From an uncultured Synergistia bacterium (GTDB lineage Bacteria; Eremiobacterota; SpSt-956; JAKJGF01): a stretch of DNA of 8,294 bases. Shown here piece by piece: positions 5,368-8,294 of the stretch. A program made the translations under genes and the position numbers. The number at the start of each line of letters is the position of its first letter. Within the stretch, counting starts at the first letter, position 1. Location: contig CALARM010001100.1 of the NCBI GenBank assembly GCA_937888925.1, positions 1 through 8,294 of the forward strand, given 5' to 3'. The notes under the pieces were generated by a model. It did no database searches, was not told the origin of the DNA, and saw only the letters and a program-made list of their open reading frames with translations.

Positions 5368-7254
5368 ATGAATATGCAGCTCACAAAAATTAATCAAATT
5401 ATTATGGTATTGGGTTTATCTCTACTAATGCTCCTCACGGGGTGCGGAGGCGGCAGTGACACTATCGGTTATCCACAGGTACCGGCTAACAACAATTCAG
5501 GTATCATTTCCATACCTTCTACTGATGTTCAGCTTACTCCTGTTCCGACTGAAACTAGTTCCGATATAGACGCACTTCAAACAATTACTCCTTCAACTGA
5601 AGAGATTGCAGTAAATACAGTACAAACTCAAGATGATACTGCTGAATATGAATACAGTGACCCATCAAAACCTCTCATTGAAGATAATTCACTTACCGCT
5701 TCTGTAAATGGAGGTTCAAGTCTTTCATCTGCAGTATCTGTATCCATACCTTACAACACAACAGGCTCTATTAATAAAGCAGGAATACCGGGATATTATA
5801 AATTTAATATCTCAGGGAACAGTAATGTAACAGCTACTTTGAATTTTACTCACTCAAGAGGTGACATTGACATGGAATTACTTAATTCATCAGGCACCAG
5901 AACAGCTATTTCTAACGGAAGCTCGAATACGGAAAAAATAACCAAAAACCTTTCATCAGGCACTTATTATGTAAAGGTCTATGGCTACAACAGAGCACTT
6001 AATTCCTACTCTTTAAGTATTACAGGAAGCAGCACTGCTAAAACTATCTATACCTGTCAGATTGTAAGCCAGTACGGACATCCTGCAGTAGAGATAGGAA
6101 AAATCGTTGTTTTACAAATAAAAATTAAAAATACTGGCAACACAATATGGTACTGGAATAAAGTAAGACTCGGTACCTGGAACAGCCAGGATAGAAACTG
6201 CGGATTCTATTTCAACGGTGCAAGGGGATGGCTCAGTCCTAACAGAATTAGAATGGTCGAAAACTCTGTAAATCCAGGACAGACTGCTACATTTGAAGCA
6301 GAATTTAAAGCCGTTCCTTCTACAACTATCAAAGGCGGAACATGCCATAAAGAATATTTCAGACTCGTTGTAGATAATGAACCGGGACAGGGCAGGTTTG
6401 GCCCTGAAGGCATATTCTGGGCTATTACTGTTTATGACTCGAATCCCATTCAGGTTACCACTGACGGAAGGGAATTCTTTGGTGATACTGGAAACGGTTA
6501 TTATCAGAGATATTATTTCAACATGACAGGAGGTAAAAAGTATACAGTTACTTTAAATCCTCTCAACAACTGCAATACAGACCTTTATACACATAATAAC
6601 AGGAATGTAAATAAGGGGTACTATATAGGGAAATCCACAAACGGTGCAGGACAGGCCGATAACGTCACCTTTACTGCTCCTTATACGGGACAGAATTATA
6701 TTGCCGTTTATGGAGTCGGAGATTATAAGAATTCTTTCAAGCTTCAGGTTCGTGATAACAGTGCAGGCAGCGGAACTGTTCTTGCTGATTTAATATCCAT
6801 ATCTCCGCCAAGAACCTGGAGTACTATACCAGCAGTACAGCAGCAGGGTGGAAAAGAACAATGTGCCGAATATGTTCAAAGAATTTTCAGCGAACATGGC
6901 AATAATACTATATACGGTGATTTTAATGTTGACAGAGCCGCTTACTGGTTTGGTCAGAACCCTTCAGGTTATACTAAAATATCCAATGGCAGCGGGCAAT
7001 CTATTCAAACCGGTGATATTATCTGCTGGAGTGGACTTACCTGGGGACATGTAGCCATAATTAACAAAGTAACTTCAAATTCTATTGAGGTTATTGAAGC
7101 AAATTATCCTACCGGTGCCAATAACGGTTCAACTCTTCTGAAGAGAACAATCTCTTATAATTCATCTACAAAGATTGTATCCAATGCAGGCGACGGATTG
7201 ACTGTTCAGGGATGGTTTCATCCGGAAGGTAGTAAGAGCCTTTTATACAGATAA
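5368..7254 (+). CDS. Cell-envelope lipoprotein with PPC, NBR1-like Ig and CHAP domains
   Basis: This encodes 628 residues. Start: GGAGG (5356-5360) is 7 nt before ATG 5368; an earlier in-frame ATG at 5350 overlaps the ribosome site and is rejected. The N-terminus is a lipoprotein signal with lipobox LTGC and acylated C26. A Thr/Pro/Ser-rich linker follows (to about 115). Domain 1 (about 122-221) is a PPC-type beta-sandwich (YYKFNISGNSNVTATLNF, then SGTYYVKVYGY). Domain 2 (about 227-358) matches the bacterial NBR1-like Ig domain (KNTGNTIWYWNKVRLGTW, then WLSPNRIRM). Domain 3 (about 360-462) is PPC-like. Domain 4 (about 493-628) is CHAP: C499 in EQCAEY, H561 in WGHVAII and E577 or N579 in VIEANYP form the expected catalytic set, so it should cleave peptidoglycan amide or peptide bonds. 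It acts outside the cytoplasmic membrane, probably in wall remodelling or in attack on other cells. It has its own promoter and a following hairpin, so it is transcribed separately from the cluster. Confidence 0.9.
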   Translation: MNMQLTKINQIIMVLGLSLLMLLTGCGGGSDTIGYPQVPANNNSGIISIPSTDVQLTPVPTETSSDIDALQTITPSTEEIAVNTVQTQDDTAEYEYSDPSKPLIEDNSLTASVNGGSSLSSAVSVSIPYNTTGSINKAGIPGYYKFNISGNSNVTATLNFTHSRGDIDMELLNSSGTRTAISNGSSNTEKITKNLSSGTYYVKVYGYNRALNSYSLSITGSSTAKTIYTCQIVSQYGHPAVEIGKIVVLQIKIKNTGNTIWYWNKVRLGTWNSQDRNCGFYFNGARGWLSPNRIRMVENSVNPGQTATFEAEFKAVPSTTIKGGTCHKEYFRLVVDNEPGQGRFGPEGIFWAITVYDSNPIQVTTDGREFFGDTGNGYYQRYYFNMTGGKKYTVTLNPLNNCNTDLYTHNNRNVNKGYYIGKSTNGAGQADNVTFTAPYTGQNYIAVYGVGDYKNSFKLQVRDNSAGSGTVLADLISISPPRTWSTIPAVQQQGGKEQCAEYVQRIFSEHGNNTIYGDFNVDRAAYWFGQNPSGYTKISNGSGQSIQTGDIICWSGLTWGHVAIINKVTSNSIEVIEANYPTGANNGSTLLKRTISYNSSTKIVSNAGDGLTVQGWFHPEGSKSLLYR

Positions 7255-7258
7255 ACAT

Positions 7259-7290
7259 ATAGAAACGCCCCACGGACGGGGCGTTTCTAT
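7259..7290 (+). terminator. Strong GC hairpin after the lipoprotein gene
   Basis: A 13-bp perfect stem, ATAGAAACGCCCC (7259-7271) with its complement at 7278-7290, encloses a 6-base loop ACGGAC and begins 4 bases after the TAA. This fits an intrinsic terminator, but the T residues lie within the 3' arm and no run of T follows, so release may be incomplete or a transcript-end stabiliser may be meant. Outer bases ACATAT and ATATGT (7255-7260 and 7295-7300) could offer an alternative base to the stem. Confidence 0.75.
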
Positions 7291-7326
7291 CGGTATATGT
7301 TTGAATTAAGATGGAGGTGTGTATTT

Positions 7327-8294
7327 ATGACACGGGGAAGCATAAAATGCACTAATTGTGGTGGTAATCTTGACATTCCAGAAGGATATAATAAGATTTT
7401 CTGTCTCTACTGCGGCACACCGAACTTATTAACAGATGTTCTCGAAATACCGGGAGTCGGTTTAAAATGCCTTTGTTGCGGCAAAAGAAATAAAGATGAA
7501 AGTATATATTGCAGCAAATGTGGAAGCAGTCTTCAGAATATATGTCCTTTCTGTGAAGAAATGCATAGCTATGATATAACTTACTGTCCGAAAACAGGTT
7601 GTAATATAAAAGAATATATAAAAGAATTTAATAGATGTGAGAATAAACGCCGGGAAAGAATTGAAGAATTAGACACTGAAATAAAAGAACTCTGTACTGA
7701 AACGGATAGAAATATGGTATCCATATATTCTACATCTTTTATCACAATTCAAATATGCAGATATAATGTAACAAATAAAGAGTTCTGTGTTTTTTTAAAT
7801 TCCGAAGGAAATCAGATTGAAGACAAAAGTCCCTGGATAAATATAACGGATAATGAATACTGTGGAATAACAGGAGGCCCGGTATCAGGAACATTTTATG
7901 TTAAAGATGATTATGAGAACCACCCTGTGGTAAATATAAGCTGGTATGGAGCAGTGGCTTACTGTAACTGGCTGAGTATACAGAGCGGTCTTGAAAATTG
8001 TTATGGTGGAGTAAATGATAGAGAATATATATTTACAGGCAGGAATGGTTATCGCCTTCCCACAGAGGGAGAATGGGAATATGCCTGTCGTGCCGGTTCT
8101 AAAACCGTATATTACTGGGGAAATTATATGGAAAATGATTATTGCTGGTATGAAGCTAATTCCGGTTATATTATTCACCCTGTGGGACAGAAAAAGCCGA
8201 ATGCTTTTGGGCTCTATGATATGAATGGTAATGTATCAGAGTGGTGCTATGATCGTTATAAGGACAGTCCAACGTATTTTTGTATCAGATGTGA
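7327..8294 (+). CDS. Zinc-ribbon protein with SUMF1/FGE-sulfatase domain (3' end cut off)
   Basis: The frame is open from ATG 7327, with GGAGGTG 7 nt upstream, to the window edge (322 codons, no stop). Three zinc-ribbon-like Cys pairs come first: C8/C11 with C26/C29; C48/C51 with C62/C65; C73/C76 with C87/C92. A charged helical stretch follows (about 95-128). From about residue 130 the protein follows the SUMF1 / formylglycine-generating-enzyme fold: YNVTNKEFCVFLN, HPVVNISWYGAVAYCNWLS (199-217), YRLPTEGEWEYACRAG (242-257), NAFGLYDMNGNVSEWC (to C307). The usual PGG-F-MG opening of the domain is degenerate. The catalytic Cys pair of true sulfatase activators would lie beyond the edge, so enzymatic activity cannot be judged. 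Such domains also serve as C-type-lectin-like binding folds. No signal peptide is present, so it should be cytoplasmic. It begins 72 bases after the lipoprotein stop with no clear promoter of its own. Confidence 0.85.
   Translation, partial: MTRGSIKCTNCGGNLDIPEGYNKIFCLYCGTPNLLTDVLEIPGVGLKCLCCGKRNKDESIYCSKCGSSLQNICPFCEEMHSYDITYCPKTGCNIKEYIKEFNRCENKRRERIEELDTEIKELCTETDRNMVSIYSTSFITIQICRYNVTNKEFCVFLNSEGNQIEDKSPWINITDNEYCGITGGPVSGTFYVKDDYENHPVVNISWYGAVAYCNWLSIQSGLENCYGGVNDREYIFTGRNGYRLPTEGEWEYACRAGSKTVYYWGNYMENDYCWYEANSGYIIHPVGQKKPNAFGLYDMNGNVSEWCYDRYKDSPTYFCIRC

Noticed and set aside
4993..5397. 134-codon minus-strand open frame
   Set aside because: It overlaps the racemase end, the structured gap and the lipoprotein start, has no convincing ribosome site, and its translation is low-complexity (Ile/Tyr/Cys/Phe-rich) with no motif.
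6112..6413. Two minus-strand open frames (6112-6348 and 6207-6413)
   Set aside because: They lie wholly inside the lipoprotein coding region, whose plus-strand frame shows clear NBR1-like and PPC domains; these are shadow frames.
6848..7054. Plus-strand open frame within the CHAP region
   Set aside because: It is an out-of-frame shadow of the lipoprotein CHAP domain.
7885..8224. Minus-strand and second plus-strand frames near the window end (7885-8178 and 8015-8224)
   Set aside because: Both are shadows of the SUMF1-domain gene, whose frame is open from 7327 to the edge and matches the family along its length.
1..8294. CRISPR array, insertion-sequence transposase or phage genes
   Set aside because: No regularly spaced direct repeats, no transposase motif and no phage structural genes were seen on either strand.

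Overview
The window is AT-rich bacterial DNA. Evidence for bacteria: strong Shine-Dalgarno sites (GGAGG or AGGAG) 5-9 nt before nearly every start, short intergenic gaps, and a lipoprotein signal peptide (LTGC lipobox). Five of the six visible stop codons are TAA. Low GC, an NBR1-type Ig domain in a surface lipoprotein and a zinc-ribbon/SUMF1 protein fit a Bacillota-like or uncultured low-GC lineage. I cannot name the taxon from sequence alone.

Layout. (1) Minus strand, 49-801: a HEPN-like all-alpha protein with an R-x4-H motif. Its frame stays open past a lone TAG to the window edge. (2) 802-1132: a divergent intergenic region with a palindromic operator-like element, a candidate promoter and an orphan Shine-Dalgarno site. 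(3) Plus strand, 1133-5069: a four-gene cluster of a SAM-dependent methyltransferase, an unrecognised 375-residue protein, a PLP enzyme of the alpha-oxoamine synthase/aminotransferase fold, and a DapF-like cofactor-independent racemase/epimerase with both catalytic cysteines. A long imperfect inverted repeat with a T-tract separates the second and third genes. (4) 5070-5367: about 300 bases without a gene, holding a cluster of potential RNA stems including a possible pseudoknot, then a TTGACA-N17-TAAATT promoter whose spacer is a perfect inverted repeat. (5) 5368-7254: a large lipoprotein with domains PPC - NBR1-like Ig - PPC-like - CHAP, followed by a strong hairpin. (6) 7327 to the end: a protein with three zinc ribbons, a charged helix and a SUMF1/FGE-sulfatase domain, cut by the window edge.

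How they may work together. The four-gene cluster looks like a small cytosolic pathway that could make a modified amino acid: methyl or aminopropyl transfer, carbon-carbon bond formation or transamination, and C-alpha inversion. It has no visible adenylation enzyme, carrier protein or transporter, and I cannot match the combination to a named pathway. The start of its leader and the leader of the lipoprotein share three collinear sequence blocks, suggesting common regulation or common origin. The lipoprotein is probably a cell-envelope peptidoglycan amidase or peptidase. The substrate of the cluster and the roles of the unrecognised gene and the HEPN-like protein remain open.
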